A stretch of 52,047 nucleotides of DNA from Terriglobales bacterium (GTDB lineage: Bacteria > Acidobacteriota > Terriglobia > Terriglobales > Acidobacteriaceae): assembly GCA_035624455.1 (NCBI GenBank), contig DASPRM010000124.1, forward strand, positions 1 through 52,047, in the 5' to 3' direction. The notes beneath the pieces were generated by a model, which saw only the letters and a program-made list of their open reading frames with translations, was not told where the DNA came from and made no database searches. Below are positions 7,860 to 16,407 of the stretch, one piece after another (position 1 is the first letter of the stretch; each line of letters begins with the position of its first letter). Both the position numbers and the translations under genes were made by a program.

Positions 7860-8392
7860 GCAAATCCTCCGGGATTTTAAAAGGACTGCGTTGTTACTAA
7901 GGGTGGCCGTTAACAGCCAAAGCCTAATTGGCTCTGCAAGCCGAGCATTGTACAGCAATGACTTGCAGAGTAAATAGAAAAACTCTGCACCATTTCTGTT
8001 TACTAATAAGTGGCCAAATCCGGGAAACTGCCTTTCACAGTATGGGCTCAACATTTGGGCTGCGATTTAAAACCATTCGCTGCACGATAGAATTGATTTT
8101 GGCATTTTAATAGACCAGCCATCATTTCCTCAGTCGCTGGTCCGCTCAGAACCAGTTTTCATCCCGATGATCGAACAGCGCCAGGAATTTTCCTCACATG
8201 CACATGACAGGGTGTTGAGACTCCAGAATCATCTCCGCAGCTTGCTGCGAGGGTTACTCCTGAATGCGGTAGGAACGATGCAGAGCAGGCACTTCACCAC
8301 AACTGCCTTTTTCTTGTTTTCCCAAGCGCACTGACCGGCAAACCAAGGGCCGGGTTGCGGCTACTGGCTGTTAGCATGAAAATAGAGAGCTT
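7860..8392. other. 533-base divergent intergenic region
   Basis: The region lies between two divergent genes and should hold both promoters, though I see no convincing -35/-10 pair or sigma-54 site. The one clear structure is a nested inverted repeat at 7932-7970, described separately. No plausible gene. Confidence 0.6.
7932..7970. repeat. nested inverted repeat upstream of the OmpA-type gene
   Basis: CTCTGCAAG (7932-7940) pairs with CTTGCAGAG (7962-7970). Inside the loop, CATTG and CAATG form a second small stem. It lies 73 bases or more upstream of the OmpA-type start. It could be an operator or a structured leader. Confidence 0.45.
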
Positions 8393-9781
8393 ATGCCACA
8401 GGAGAAAGTGCTCATTGTCGACGATGAGGAAAACGCCCGCAGCGGCCTGGCCGAGCTGCTTGCGGCGTGGGGCTATGCCACGGTCACGGCAGCCGATGGG
8501 ATGGAGGGACTCGAATTGGCGGAGACGGCAAAGCCCACCATCATCCTTCTAGACCTCCAGATGCCCCGCATGAGCGGAACCGAACTCATGAAGCAACTGG
8601 CCGATTCACCTAACGAATACAAGGTAATCGTGGTGACCGCCAATGAAGAAATTCCCATCGTCGTGGAGATGATGAAGATGGGCGCCTACGACTACCTGAC
8701 CAAGCCGGTCGATCGCACTCGGCTGCGTTCGGTGTTGCAGAATGCCTCGCGCCAGAGAGATACAGAACTCGAACTCGAGGTCGCCAAGCGCAAGCTGCGA
8801 GACACTGGAGTGTTCGGCTCTTTGGTGGGCTCCTCCCGCAAAATGCAGGAGGTCTTCCGCTTGGTGGAGATGGTGGCCCCCAGCAACGCCTCAGTGCTGA
8901 TTACCGGAGAGAGTGGAACGGGTAAGGAACTGGTGGCCCGCACGATCCACGAGCAGAGTTCACGTCGGCCCAAGCCGTTTGTGGCGATCAATTGCGCAGC
9001 TATCCCTGAAACCCTCATTGAAAGCGAGATTTTTGGTCATGAGAAAGGAGCTTTCACCGGCGCTCTTGAACGCCGCGTCGGATGTTTCGAGTTGGCAGAA
9101 GGTGGCACCCTGTTACTGGACGAGATCGGAGAGATGCCCATTGCTACCCAGGCCAAACTGTTGCGCGTGCTGGAAGACCGCAAGCTCCGCCGCTTGGGTA
9201 GCAAAGTTGAAACTGCGGTCGATGTGCGGGTGATCGCCGCCACCAACAAAGTCCCTGAAGAGGCAGTCGCGCGCGGCGAGTTGCGCAATGATCTGTATTA
9301 CCGCTTGAACGTCTTCAGTATCCATATGCCGCCTTTGCGCGAACACAAGGAGGATCTGCCCGAACTGATTAAGGCCCTGTTGATAGACCTCAATGCCAAG
9401 AACGGACGCAACGTCGCCATGGTGAGCGAATCGGTGATGAATTTGTTTAATGCCTATTCCTGGCCCGGGAACGTGCGTGAGCTGCGCAATGCCCTGGAAC
9501 GGGCGACGATTGTGTGTGAGGGCTCGCTGGTAGAAACCAAGCATCTGCCTCCAGGTTTCGGGCAGATGCCCCCACGCGCACCCGTAATTGAGCCGAACGC
9601 AGTCCGCCTGGGTGTTGGCACTACTGTTGGTGAAGCGGAGCGCCTTCTGATCCTGAAGACCTTGGAGTCCACCAACAATAACAAAACGCGGGCTGCCGAT
9701 ATCCTGGGGATCAGCCTGAAAACGCTGCATAATAAGTTGAAGGAGTATGGGGCGCAGGGAGCCGGCGAAAGTGCCAGTTGA
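8393..9781 (+). CDS. NtrC-type sigma-54-dependent response regulator
   Basis: A 462-residue regulator in three parts. The receiver (1-120) has the acidic pair VDDEE at 10-12, phosphoacceptor Asp near 54 (LLDLQMP) and the lysine of YLTKPVD. The AAA+ domain (about 140-370) has Walker A GESGTGKE (near 173), GAFTGA (near 219), which contacts sigma-54, and Walker B LLLDEIGE. The C-terminus is a Fis-type helix-turn-helix (TRAADILGISLKTLHNKL). It should activate sigma-54 promoters when phosphorylated by the histidine kinase encoded downstream. The ATG is preceded by GAGAGC. Its targets are not evident; no sigma-54 promoter stands out nearby. Confidence 0.92.
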   Translation: MPQEKVLIVDDEENARSGLAELLAAWGYATVTAADGMEGLELAETAKPTIILLDLQMPRMSGTELMKQLADSPNEYKVIVVTANEEIPIVVEMMKMGAYDYLTKPVDRTRLRSVLQNASRQRDTELELEVAKRKLRDTGVFGSLVGSSRKMQEVFRLVEMVAPSNASVLITGESGTGKELVARTIHEQSSRRPKPFVAINCAAIPETLIESEIFGHEKGAFTGALERRVGCFELAEGGTLLLDEIGEMPIATQAKLLRVLEDRKLRRLGSKVETAVDVRVIAATNKVPEEAVARGELRNDLYYRLNVFSIHMPPLREHKEDLPELIKALLIDLNAKNGRNVAMVSESVMNLFNAYSWPGNVRELRNALERATIVCEGSLVETKHLPPGFGQMPPRAPVIEPNAVRLGVGTTVGEAERLLILKTLESTNNNKTRAADILGISLKTLHNKLKEYGAQGAGESAS

Positions 9782-9834
9782 TGACTACCCTCGCACCGTG
9801 TGGTGAAACGCTTATCATCCACCAGTGCGAATGA
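9781..9834 (+). other. 17-codon overlapping mini-frame between regulator and kinase
   Basis: ATG at 9781 overlaps the regulator's stop as TGATG. The frame runs 17 codons and ends with a TGA at 9832 that overlaps the next mini-frame as ATGA. It may help ribosomes to reinitiate from the regulator gene towards the kinase gene. The peptide itself may have no function. Confidence 0.35.
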
Positions 9835-9860
9835 TAGAACGCCCCTTTTCTGAGCTTTAA
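9831..9860 (+). other. 9-codon mini-frame ending just before the kinase start
   Basis: ATG at 9831 overlaps the preceding mini-frame. Nine codons later TAA at 9858-9860 lies one base before the TTG start of the histidine kinase. This placement suits translational coupling to a weak start that has only GAG as ribosome site. Confidence 0.35.
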
Positions 9861-9861
9861 A

Positions 9862-11751
9862 TTGCGTCCACCATTTCAACTCAAGACCAAGCTTGTTCTC
9901 GCCATCAGCGGCATGGTGCTGGTGTTGGTTTGTGTACTCTCCTACGTCTATGTCTCGCAGCTTCTAAGGCGTAGCATTCGCGAAGCCTATTCCGATACCG
10001 ATTTCGTAGCCCACCAGATTTATCAGGTTGCTCGTGATGCCGTCGAAGAAGATCTGAACGCACCAGCCCAGATCATTCCCCCAACCTCCACTCAGGAGAA
10101 AATCGAAGAGACCCTGCAAACCGATACCGGCGTTAACTCGGTGCTGCAGTCGGTAATGGGTTACTCCAGGATTATCGATTACGTAGCCATCACCGATGTA
10201 TCCGGCCGTGCTTTGCTGCACAGCGATCCCTTCATGCAGGACAAGACTCTGGACACCCGGCCCAGTTTTGACGCGCTCGTGAACGCCAGCCTCTGGCGAC
10301 AGTTGCGTCTGGTGTACGGCAAAACCCAGGCCTACGAAGTTGATTTGCCGCTGAGCCGGGCCGGGGTCCCCTTTGGCTATGTCCGGGTCGGTATTCAGAC
10401 AGTATTTCTGAAGAATGAACTGCGGCCTCAACTCAACCGAACATTCACATTCACCGCGCTTGCCATCCTGTTGTCTCTGGTTATCGCCGCGGCGCTTTCC
10501 AATCTCGCCCTCAAACCGCTCGAGGACATCAGCGCCCGACTGGACCGGATGACCGCAGGCGAAATCGAGCTCGCACCAGAGAGCGCACTCCGTCAGCGAA
10601 CGGATGAGTATGGCGTTGTCACCACCAAAATCGACAAACTCGGCCGCCAGATGCGGGATGTGCAGGAAGTATTTTCCGCTCTGAAAGAGAATCTCGATCA
10701 GATCATGGCCAACCTGCAGGACGGCTTGATGCTGTTTACGCGTGATTCGCGTGTCGTCCTGGTCAGCGCTTCGGCAGAACGATTTGTCGGTCGTCCTCGC
10801 TCCGAAATACTCGGACGCACGGTCGAAGAAATCTTCAGTGGCTCCTCACGATTGGGAAGCATGATCCTCGATGCTTTCCGGCTCGCCCAGGCGTTCGACC
10901 TGGAAGAAGTGGAGACCGCCAGCGGACGTCGCGTTCAGGTCTCGCTTGATTTCATTCGCGAACGCCAGGAGCAGATGGGCGCCCTGCTGACCATTCATGA
11001 TGTGGAATCGATGCATCGCATCGAGGATGAGATCGAGCTCTCCCGTCGCCTGGCCGCCATAGGGCGCCTCACGTCGGGGGTGGCTCATGAAGTTAAGAAT
11101 CCCATCAATGCCATCGTGCTGCATTTGGAAGTACTGCGGGAGAAACTGCCTGCGCTGGAACCCGCGAGCAGTCGTCATCTGGAGGTGATCAGCAATGAGA
11201 TCCGGCGCTTGGATCGCGTTGTACAAACTCTGGTAGATTTCACTCGTCCCGTGGAGTTGCGCTTGGCAGATACTGACTTGCGTCGCACGCTGGAGGACGT
11301 CATCCTGTTAGCTATGCCCGACGCCGAGCAGCGCGGCGCGAGAATTGTGCGGCACATCCCCGATGAGACTCTGCCAGTGCGCATTGACATTGATCTGATC
11401 AAGCAAGCCTTGTTGAACGTGGTGATCAATGGAATGCAGGCCATGCCCCAGGGGGGCGACCTCAATATTCACGCCCGCCGGGACACCGACTGTGTAGAAG
11501 TCATCGTTCAGGACCAGGGGAAAGGCATTCCCCCGGAGATTCAAGACCGCATATTCAACCTTTATTTCACAACCAAGAAGGGCGGCAGCGGCATCGGACT
11601 GGCTATGGCCTATCGAGTCATGCAACTGCATAACGGCTCGATTGAGTTCAAATCGCAAGAGGGCATTGGGACCTCATTTCACCTGCGCTTGCCATTAACG
11701 GTATCACCAGAGCCGATGCCGCAGGCGACTGCCGAGCACGCCCAAACCTAA
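9862..11751 (+). CDS. membrane sensor histidine kinase (HAMP-PAS-HisKA-HATPase)
   Basis: 629 residues: membrane segment 1 (about 10-30), an extracytoplasmic sensor of about 165 residues with a Cache-like strand (IDYVAITDVSGRALLHSD), membrane segment 2 (about 195-215), then HAMP. A PAS domain follows (GLMLFTRDSRVVLVSASAE...). The HisKA phosphoacceptor is His409 in GVAHEVKNP, and the ATPase domain has NVVINGMQAM, DQGKGIPP and GSGIGLAM. It should phosphorylate the NtrC-type regulator encoded upstream. The start is a TTG at 9862, which gives the first residues before the membrane helix; two tiny overlapping frames connect it to the regulator gene. Signal unknown. Confidence 0.88.
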   Translation: MRPPFQLKTKLVLAISGMVLVLVCVLSYVYVSQLLRRSIREAYSDTDFVAHQIYQVARDAVEEDLNAPAQIIPPTSTQEKIEETLQTDTGVNSVLQSVMGYSRIIDYVAITDVSGRALLHSDPFMQDKTLDTRPSFDALVNASLWRQLRLVYGKTQAYEVDLPLSRAGVPFGYVRVGIQTVFLKNELRPQLNRTFTFTALAILLSLVIAAALSNLALKPLEDISARLDRMTAGEIELAPESALRQRTDEYGVVTTKIDKLGRQMRDVQEVFSALKENLDQIMANLQDGLMLFTRDSRVVLVSASAERFVGRPRSEILGRTVEEIFSGSSRLGSMILDAFRLAQAFDLEEVETASGRRVQVSLDFIRERQEQMGALLTIHDVESMHRIEDEIELSRRLAAIGRLTSGVAHEVKNPINAIVLHLEVLREKLPALEPASSRHLEVISNEIRRLDRVVQTLVDFTRPVELRLADTDLRRTLEDVILLAMPDAEQRGARIVRHIPDETLPVRIDIDLIKQALLNVVINGMQAMPQGGDLNIHARRDTDCVEVIVQDQGKGIPPEIQDRIFNLYFTTKKGGSGIGLAMAYRVMQLHNGSIEFKSQEGIGTSFHLRLPLTVSPEPMPQATAEHAQT

Positions 11752-11891
11752 ACCCCCGGGGCGGGCTGAATCCCATTCTGGAACCGTGCTCGCTGGGCTG
11801 GAGATTTCGAACTTGCAAAACCCTGGGCGGCGTGAACGGCGAGCCGCGTAAACGTGTTGCGATGCTTAGCCAAAAAAGCTAAAACTTCACC

Positions 11892-12482
11892 ATGCAAATC
11901 AGCCGGACGATCTTGACGGGCCTTCTCGGGATGGCGCTGGGTTCCCTTCCCGGATGCTTCCTCAAGAAAAAAAATAAGGTGGCTGCGGCCCCGGCTCCGC
12001 CCCCACCTATTACCCAGCCTCAGCCCGAAGTAATTCTGCCTCCACCCGCCGGGGAGCCCAACCGCTCCGAACCAGCGCCGCCCCCGCAGCCTGCTGAGAA
12101 CACTACTGCAGAAGCCAGCACCCAACCGCCCCCAAAACCAAAATCACACCCGCGCACACCGCGCAAGATTGTTCCTCCGCCGCCCCCCAAGCCGGAAGAG
12201 AACAAGTCAGCACAGAATCCCCCTTCCGGGCCCCTCACCGCTACTGTCACCCCCAACGAAGCTCTCCGTCAGAAAATGACGACCCAGCAACTGCTGGATG
12301 CTACTGAGGCCAACCTGAAGAGCATCTCCCGCACGCTTTCCGCCGATGAGCAAACTATGGTGTCGCACATCCGCAGTTATATGCAGCAATCTACCAAAGC
12401 CACCAGCGATGGAGACTACGAGAAGGCCTACAATCTCGCCGTCAAGGCACACCTGCTCTCAGCTGATTTGATAAAACACTAG
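11892..12482 (+). CDS. proline-rich lipoprotein, unknown function
   Basis: 196 residues. The lipobox is SLPGC at about residue 22. A long Pro/Ala-rich linker (about 30-115) may span the periplasm. The C-terminal 80 residues are helical (LLDATEANLKSISRTLSADE... DGDYEKAYNLAVKAHLLS) and resemble a TPR-like pair. The gene lies 140 bases after the histidine kinase and converges with the TPR gene after it, 13 bases away. It could be an accessory envelope protein. No named family recognised. Confidence 0.7.
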   Translation: MQISRTILTGLLGMALGSLPGCFLKKKNKVAAAPAPPPPITQPQPEVILPPPAGEPNRSEPAPPPQPAENTTAEASTQPPPKPKSHPRTPRKIVPPPPPKPEENKSAQNPPSGPLTATVTPNEALRQKMTTQQLLDATEANLKSISRTLSADEQTMVSHIRSYMQQSTKATSDGDYEKAYNLAVKAHLLSADLIKH

Positions 12483-12495
12483 CAACCCGCCTCCG

Positions 12496-13629
12496 CTAAT
12501 TCGCCTTCTTCGCTACCGGCCGCGCGTTCACTTTATCCAGCAGTTCCTTGGAGGCCTGCTGGAACGGCCCTTGCACCTTGACAGCCTCGGCCAAGGTTTC
12601 CTTGGCGTCGGCTATCCGATTCGACTTGGCATAGGCGAACCCGAGGCGGTAGAGCGTGATCGAGTACTTCGCAGGGTCATCCTTCAGCATGCTTGCCGCC
12701 GTCTTCAGCTCAGCAATCGCAGCCGGCGTTTTCTCCTGGCGCAACAGCGTATAGCCCAGCACTTCGTGTGCCAGCCCTTCCGTGATACGCAGGCTGGCAT
12801 CGGTCGTGCTGGCATTTTTCTTCGCCGCTTCGATAGCGCGCCGGGCATAGCTGTCAGCTTTGCTCAGGTAGGTTCCCTTGGGCTCTTCGGCAAACGCGTT
12901 GGCCATCAGGGTCAGCACCTGCACATTGTTCGGTTCAGCGGCAAGTATTTTGTCGCCGAAGGCTAGCATGCCCGGCAGATCGCCCGCCTCCTGCAGACTG
13001 GCGATTGCCAAAGCATTTACCTGGTCGGCCATCTTGCTGCCACTGAATCCGGAAGAAAATTTCTCGATCAACGCAAGGCGTTTCTTAGGATCGGTTTCGG
13101 AAATCACGGCGTTGTAGGCAGCCGCCTGCATGTAGTCGTAGACGGGCTGCACCGCCTGCTTGTCTCGCGCGACCTCGGAAGCAAATTGTTCGTCACTCAT
13201 ACCGGCCGGCTTCGGCTGTTTCTCCATCCCATTAATCACCGCCGCACCCCGCGCCGCATAGTCCACGACCTTGGCAGAGTCCTTCATTTGTTGCGCAATA
13301 TCGGTTTGCGACTGCAGGATCTCCAGCACGTTAGGCATGGCCGCCAGCGCCTTGTCTCCATAGGCGAGGGCTTTCGCGGGATCGCTGCCTGCATACTGCT
13401 GCGAAAGCTGCCAATTGCCATAGGCGACCGCTTGGGGATTGCCGGAGTACGTCTTCGTAAACTCCTCCAGCATGGCGATTCGTTTTTGCTGATCGTTTTC
13501 CGCCTGGATCTGATTCAGCGCCTTGTCTTCCGGCGAGCCTGCCGGAATCGCGATCTTGGTCTGAGCAATGGCAGCTGTTGCACAAAACCATACGAGAGTG
13601 ACGACCACCAGCAGGCGATAGGCTTTCAT
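12496..13629 (-). CDS. exported TPR-repeat protein
   Basis: 377 residues, with a signal peptide ending at AIAQ. The rest is helical, with repeated pairs of the TPR kind (AVAYGNWQLSQQYAGSDPAKALAYGDKAL, VLGYTLLRQEKTPAAIAELKTA, LYRLGFAYAKSNRIADAKETLAEA). The start at 13629 has GGGAGG 6 bases upstream. TPR proteins carry protein contacts; the partner here is unknown. Confidence 0.8.
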   Translation of the reverse strand: MKAYRLLVVVTLVWFCATAAIAQTKIAIPAGSPEDKALNQIQAENDQQKRIAMLEEFTKTYSGNPQAVAYGNWQLSQQYAGSDPAKALAYGDKALAAMPNVLEILQSQTDIAQQMKDSAKVVDYAARGAAVINGMEKQPKPAGMSDEQFASEVARDKQAVQPVYDYMQAAAYNAVISETDPKKRLALIEKFSSGFSGSKMADQVNALAIASLQEAGDLPGMLAFGDKILAAEPNNVQVLTLMANAFAEEPKGTYLSKADSYARRAIEAAKKNASTTDASLRITEGLAHEVLGYTLLRQEKTPAAIAELKTAASMLKDDPAKYSITLYRLGFAYAKSNRIADAKETLAEAVKVQGPFQQASKELLDKVNARPVAKKAN

Positions 13630-14116
13630 GGCAGCCTCCCATCTCGCTGGAGCTAGGTGCCCAGGTTCGCGTCGCGCTTTTCGGCGCTAAACCTTTGCCG
13701 CAGCTTCGCGAATTGCCATGCCGTTTGGAAATGGATTTCTGCGCGCATCCTACTGCCACTAGCTACGGCGCGCAAGGTCGGGTGTCACTTTGGCAGCGAT
13801 TCGAGGAGCAAACTAGAAGGGACCTAGATGTGATACGGCGATTTATCACCAACTATTGAGATTCGGGATATGTTTCTGAACTGCTCAGAGCTCCCCCACA
13901 CGATTGTTGTCTAGCCCGGCGATTTCCGTGATATATCGACTGTGATGAGCACCGTCACGCACGCGATCAGCAGTGCCAGCCTCCACGAGTCGGAGCGTGT
14001 TACCCGTGTGCGGGCGCGATCTTGGTTGGCGCAACCGTTTCATATGACGAGGTGCGCGACGCTTAACCTATCAGGCCTATAATCGGTTTGCGTAACCGCG
14101 AGAACATGGGGGGCCC
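13630..14116. other. 487-base divergent intergenic region
   Basis: It holds the upstream regions of two divergent exported-protein genes. A TATAAT box lies at 14078. A 45-codon frame at 13945-14082 has no ribosome site and no recognisable product. Nothing else seen. Confidence 0.55.
14078..14083 (+). promoter_or_regulatory. candidate -10 box
   Basis: A perfect TATAAT lies 33 bases before the ATG at 14117. No good TTGACA stands at 16-18 bases upstream, so this is a partial match to a housekeeping promoter. Confidence 0.4.
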
Positions 14117-14608
14117 ATGAGGAGTTCAGTTCTGATTGGCATGTTTTTGGTGGCTGTTTGCTGCGCTGTGGCCCAATCTGCACCTCCTGCATCCTGGAAA
14201 TGTGATCCGAAGACGCGTCTGCGGCCCGATGACCCCGTGTACACCGAGGCGCTACAGTTGTCGCAAATCCTCTCGAAGGGCGGCCTTCAGGTTAAATGTG
14301 TGCTGAGATCGAAGACGGCACAGCCCTCTGCTTGGAAGAAGGGAGCTGCCCTGTATCGTACCGAGCGCGGAGACTTCGAGGCGTTGTTTGCAGTTAAACC
14401 AGAAGATTTTGCCAACCTCACTGTGGTGGAGCAACCGCAGCAGGATGGCCTCCACGTGTACGAATACCGCGGTCTCCCGGGGAAAGCGATTGATCGGAGT
14501 TCACATCGGGAGTATTTCGTAAAGCATCGCGGAACATTTGTTATCACTTACGACCGGCAACTCGCACAAAGTCTAAGTGCGATTTTCGAAACGCAACAGC
14601 AACTCTAA
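14117..14608 (+). CDS. exported hypothetical protein
   Basis: 163 residues with a signal peptide ending near AVAQSA. The mature part has two cysteines (WKCDP, QVKCVL) and a mixed alpha/beta look. No family recognised. A GGGGGG run precedes the ATG closely. It stands alone, with a candidate -10 box upstream and the minus-strand methyltransferase gene converging on it. Confidence 0.65.
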   Translation: MRSSVLIGMFLVAVCCAVAQSAPPASWKCDPKTRLRPDDPVYTEALQLSQILSKGGLQVKCVLRSKTAQPSAWKKGAALYRTERGDFEALFAVKPEDFANLTVVEQPQQDGLHVYEYRGLPGKAIDRSSHREYFVKHRGTFVITYDRQLAQSLSAIFETQQQL

Positions 14609-14729
14609 TCAGCAACTGCTGTAATCAGGATTCCACAATCTATACCTGACCAACACGCCGCCAACTCATTGTGACATTAGCCTCAGCTGCCCAGCGCGCG
14701 GAATCGAACAGTGTGTGGTCAGGTTGATC

Positions 14730-15404
14730 TTATTTCCGCCCTTCCCGTTTCTGCGCCACCACCAGCCCGCGCGGTGTAGGCAACAACACGACCGAGATCA
14801 GCCCTTCGCACTCCAGCTTCAGCGCTGCCTCGCGCACTGTCTTCAGGTGCGAACTGGCATCGTGCATCAGGATCACGCCGCAAGGATTCATCTGCGACAA
14901 GAACCGCCTGACCTCCTGTTCGCGCAGCGGCATATCGCTGTCGCTGTAGAGCAGGTCGATGGTTCCGTCCACCTTTATCTCCATGCTGGACTGGTTGCGG
15001 TACTCGATCCATTCGCCCAGTCCAGAGGCATCGATCTTCTCTTTTGCCTTGGCAAACACCTCAGGGTCGAACTCGCAAGTGACTACCTTGCCGAAGCCGT
15101 TGGCTTTCAGCCCTTCTGCGATCCATAGCGTGCTGACAGCGAGGAAGGTTCCCGTCTCTACTACCAGCTGTGGCTTAAGTGTTGTGATCAGAGTCCGCAG
15201 GAATTCCAGCACTTCGACCTCGGCGGTCATGGAGTCGAACATGCTCCAGCGCTCGGGATGGGGACACTCCGGCGTCGCCCGGTGATACTCCGGCTGAAGC
15301 TGCTCACCCCGCCGCTCCACCTGCCGCATGATTTTGTGTTCTTGTTTTTCTTTTTTTCCGAACAGACGTTTCAGCGACACGGAAGCAGTATACGTGCATG
15401 GCAT
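14730..15404 (-). CDS. class I SAM-dependent methyltransferase
   Basis: 224 residues. The core shows the SAM-binding motif I VVETGTFLAVSTLWIAEGL, an acidic residue after the next strand (VVTCEFDPE), and the later DLLYSDSD and GVILMHDAS strands. This pattern fits the methyltransferase 24/O-methyltransferase group. The Lys-rich N-terminus (KRLFGKKEKQEHK) is unusual, and the real start could be a GTG 8 codons in or the ATG at MRQVE. The substrate cannot be told. Confidence 0.75.
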   Translation of the reverse strand: MPCTYTASVSLKRLFGKKEKQEHKIMRQVERRGEQLQPEYHRATPECPHPERWSMFDSMTAEVEVLEFLRTLITTLKPQLVVETGTFLAVSTLWIAEGLKANGFGKVVTCEFDPEVFAKAKEKIDASGLGEWIEYRNQSSMEIKVDGTIDLLYSDSDMPLREQEVRRFLSQMNPCGVILMHDASSHLKTVREAALKLECEGLISVVLLPTPRGLVVAQKREGRK

Positions 15405-15410
15405 TCAGCG

Positions 15411-15564
15411 GGTGCCCCACGTTCGCCTGCTTTTGGCTAACGTGAGAGGTCGAGGCGCAGCCTCGACAGTTCTTCGCCGAGAGCTGGCGGTGCCCCACCC
15501 TTGTCGCGCAGCGACAGGGTGGGTACCGATTCTACTGATCGCTGAGTGCTGATTGCTGAGTGCT
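15411..15564. repeat. composite dispersed repeat block
   Basis: Several short repeat units stand side by side between two minus-strand genes: GAGGCGCAGCCTC (inverted), a bulged hairpin with arms at 15495-15507 and 15511-15522 inside GGTGCCCCACCC...GTGGGTACC, then GCTGAGTGCTG twice. The GCTGAGTGCTG unit recurs at 47828-47850. Confidence 0.55.
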
Positions 15565-16239
15565 CTATTGCGCCGGCTGCGCTTCCTCTTCGCTCGCGTT
15601 AGACGCGCGAACCACCGCGCTCGCGGGTGTGATAATGAGCCGCGGCAGCCTGCCCCCGGAGCGCTGATATCGCTGCTTCAAATCCTGCACATCGTCGATC
15701 TTCAGAACACGCTGCAGGACCACTCCGCCGGGAATGTCGTCGAACGAAAAAACGTCATTGGGACGGAAAGTTTGCTGCGCCGCCATGAGCAGCGTTTCTT
15801 CGCTCTGGAAATTCTCGCGGAGCTTGGGATCGAGCACGATGGCCCAGTACACATCGAAATTCACAATTCCGCTATGGGGAGCGTAACTGATCAGCAGATT
15901 GTGGTCGTAATCATCCCAACCGTCGGCGTGGTACTGCGAGCCCGGAATCACCACGTAGAGGTTAGGATGCTTGTCGCTAGGCTTGGAAGGCGCCACGCGC
16001 GGGCCAAAGCGCCACGGCCCGATGGTCAAAAGGTGATGTCCCTGCGCCGGCGCAATTTCCAGCTTCACCAACTGACCCTGGTGATAAACCTGCACGATCT
16101 GCGGCCCCAGATCGGTGGCAATGCCATGGGACTTCGCGCGAGCCACGGTTCCCGCTGCTAGCGCCGCAAGGATGCATACTGCCGCGCAAACCAGCCAGTT
16201 GGTCGTTTTTCGAGAATCGCGCAGACGGAGTCTCCCCAT
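15565..16239 (-). CDS. exported hypothetical protein with N-terminal membrane anchor
   Basis: 224 residues. A hydrophobic segment at about 13-33 (WLVCAAVCILAALAAGTVA) looks like a signal or anchor. The mature part is beta-rich with PWRFGPRV and LYVVIPGSQYHADGWDDYDHNLLISY. The C-terminus is acidic. No family recognised. ATG 16239 or the adjacent GTG 16242 is chosen because the signal follows directly; the longer open frame towards 16818 lies over the MFS transporter and is not real. It is divergent from that transporter. Confidence 0.65.
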   Translation of the reverse strand: MGRLRLRDSRKTTNWLVCAAVCILAALAAGTVARAKSHGIATDLGPQIVQVYHQGQLVKLEIAPAQGHHLLTIGPWRFGPRVAPSKPSDKHPNLYVVIPGSQYHADGWDDYDHNLLISYAPHSGIVNFDVYWAIVLDPKLRENFQSEETLLMAAQQTFRPNDVFSFDDIPGGVVLQRVLKIDDVQDLKQRYQRSGGRLPRLIITPASAVVRASNASEEEAQPAQ

Positions 16240-16407
16240 CACGATGGCATCCAGAACGATGCAATTATTCCGATGTTGCGCATTATATGGTTGCCATCCG
16301 CAGGGTAAAGTCACTGAAGCCCATGAACTATTCTCCTCCATCATTTTCAACCACTTACATTGCCCACCATTGGCAATCACCGCAGCTGCCGTTACAGTGT
16401 TTTCGGG

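Noticed and set aside
7860-8392. sigma-54 promoter for the NtrC-type regulator's targets
   Set aside because: No good GG-N10-GC match with TGGCAC/TTGCA flanks was found in this gap or in the other gaps inspected.
13945-14082. 45-codon plus-strand frame
   Set aside because: No ribosome site and no recognisable product; it also ends in the candidate -10 box.
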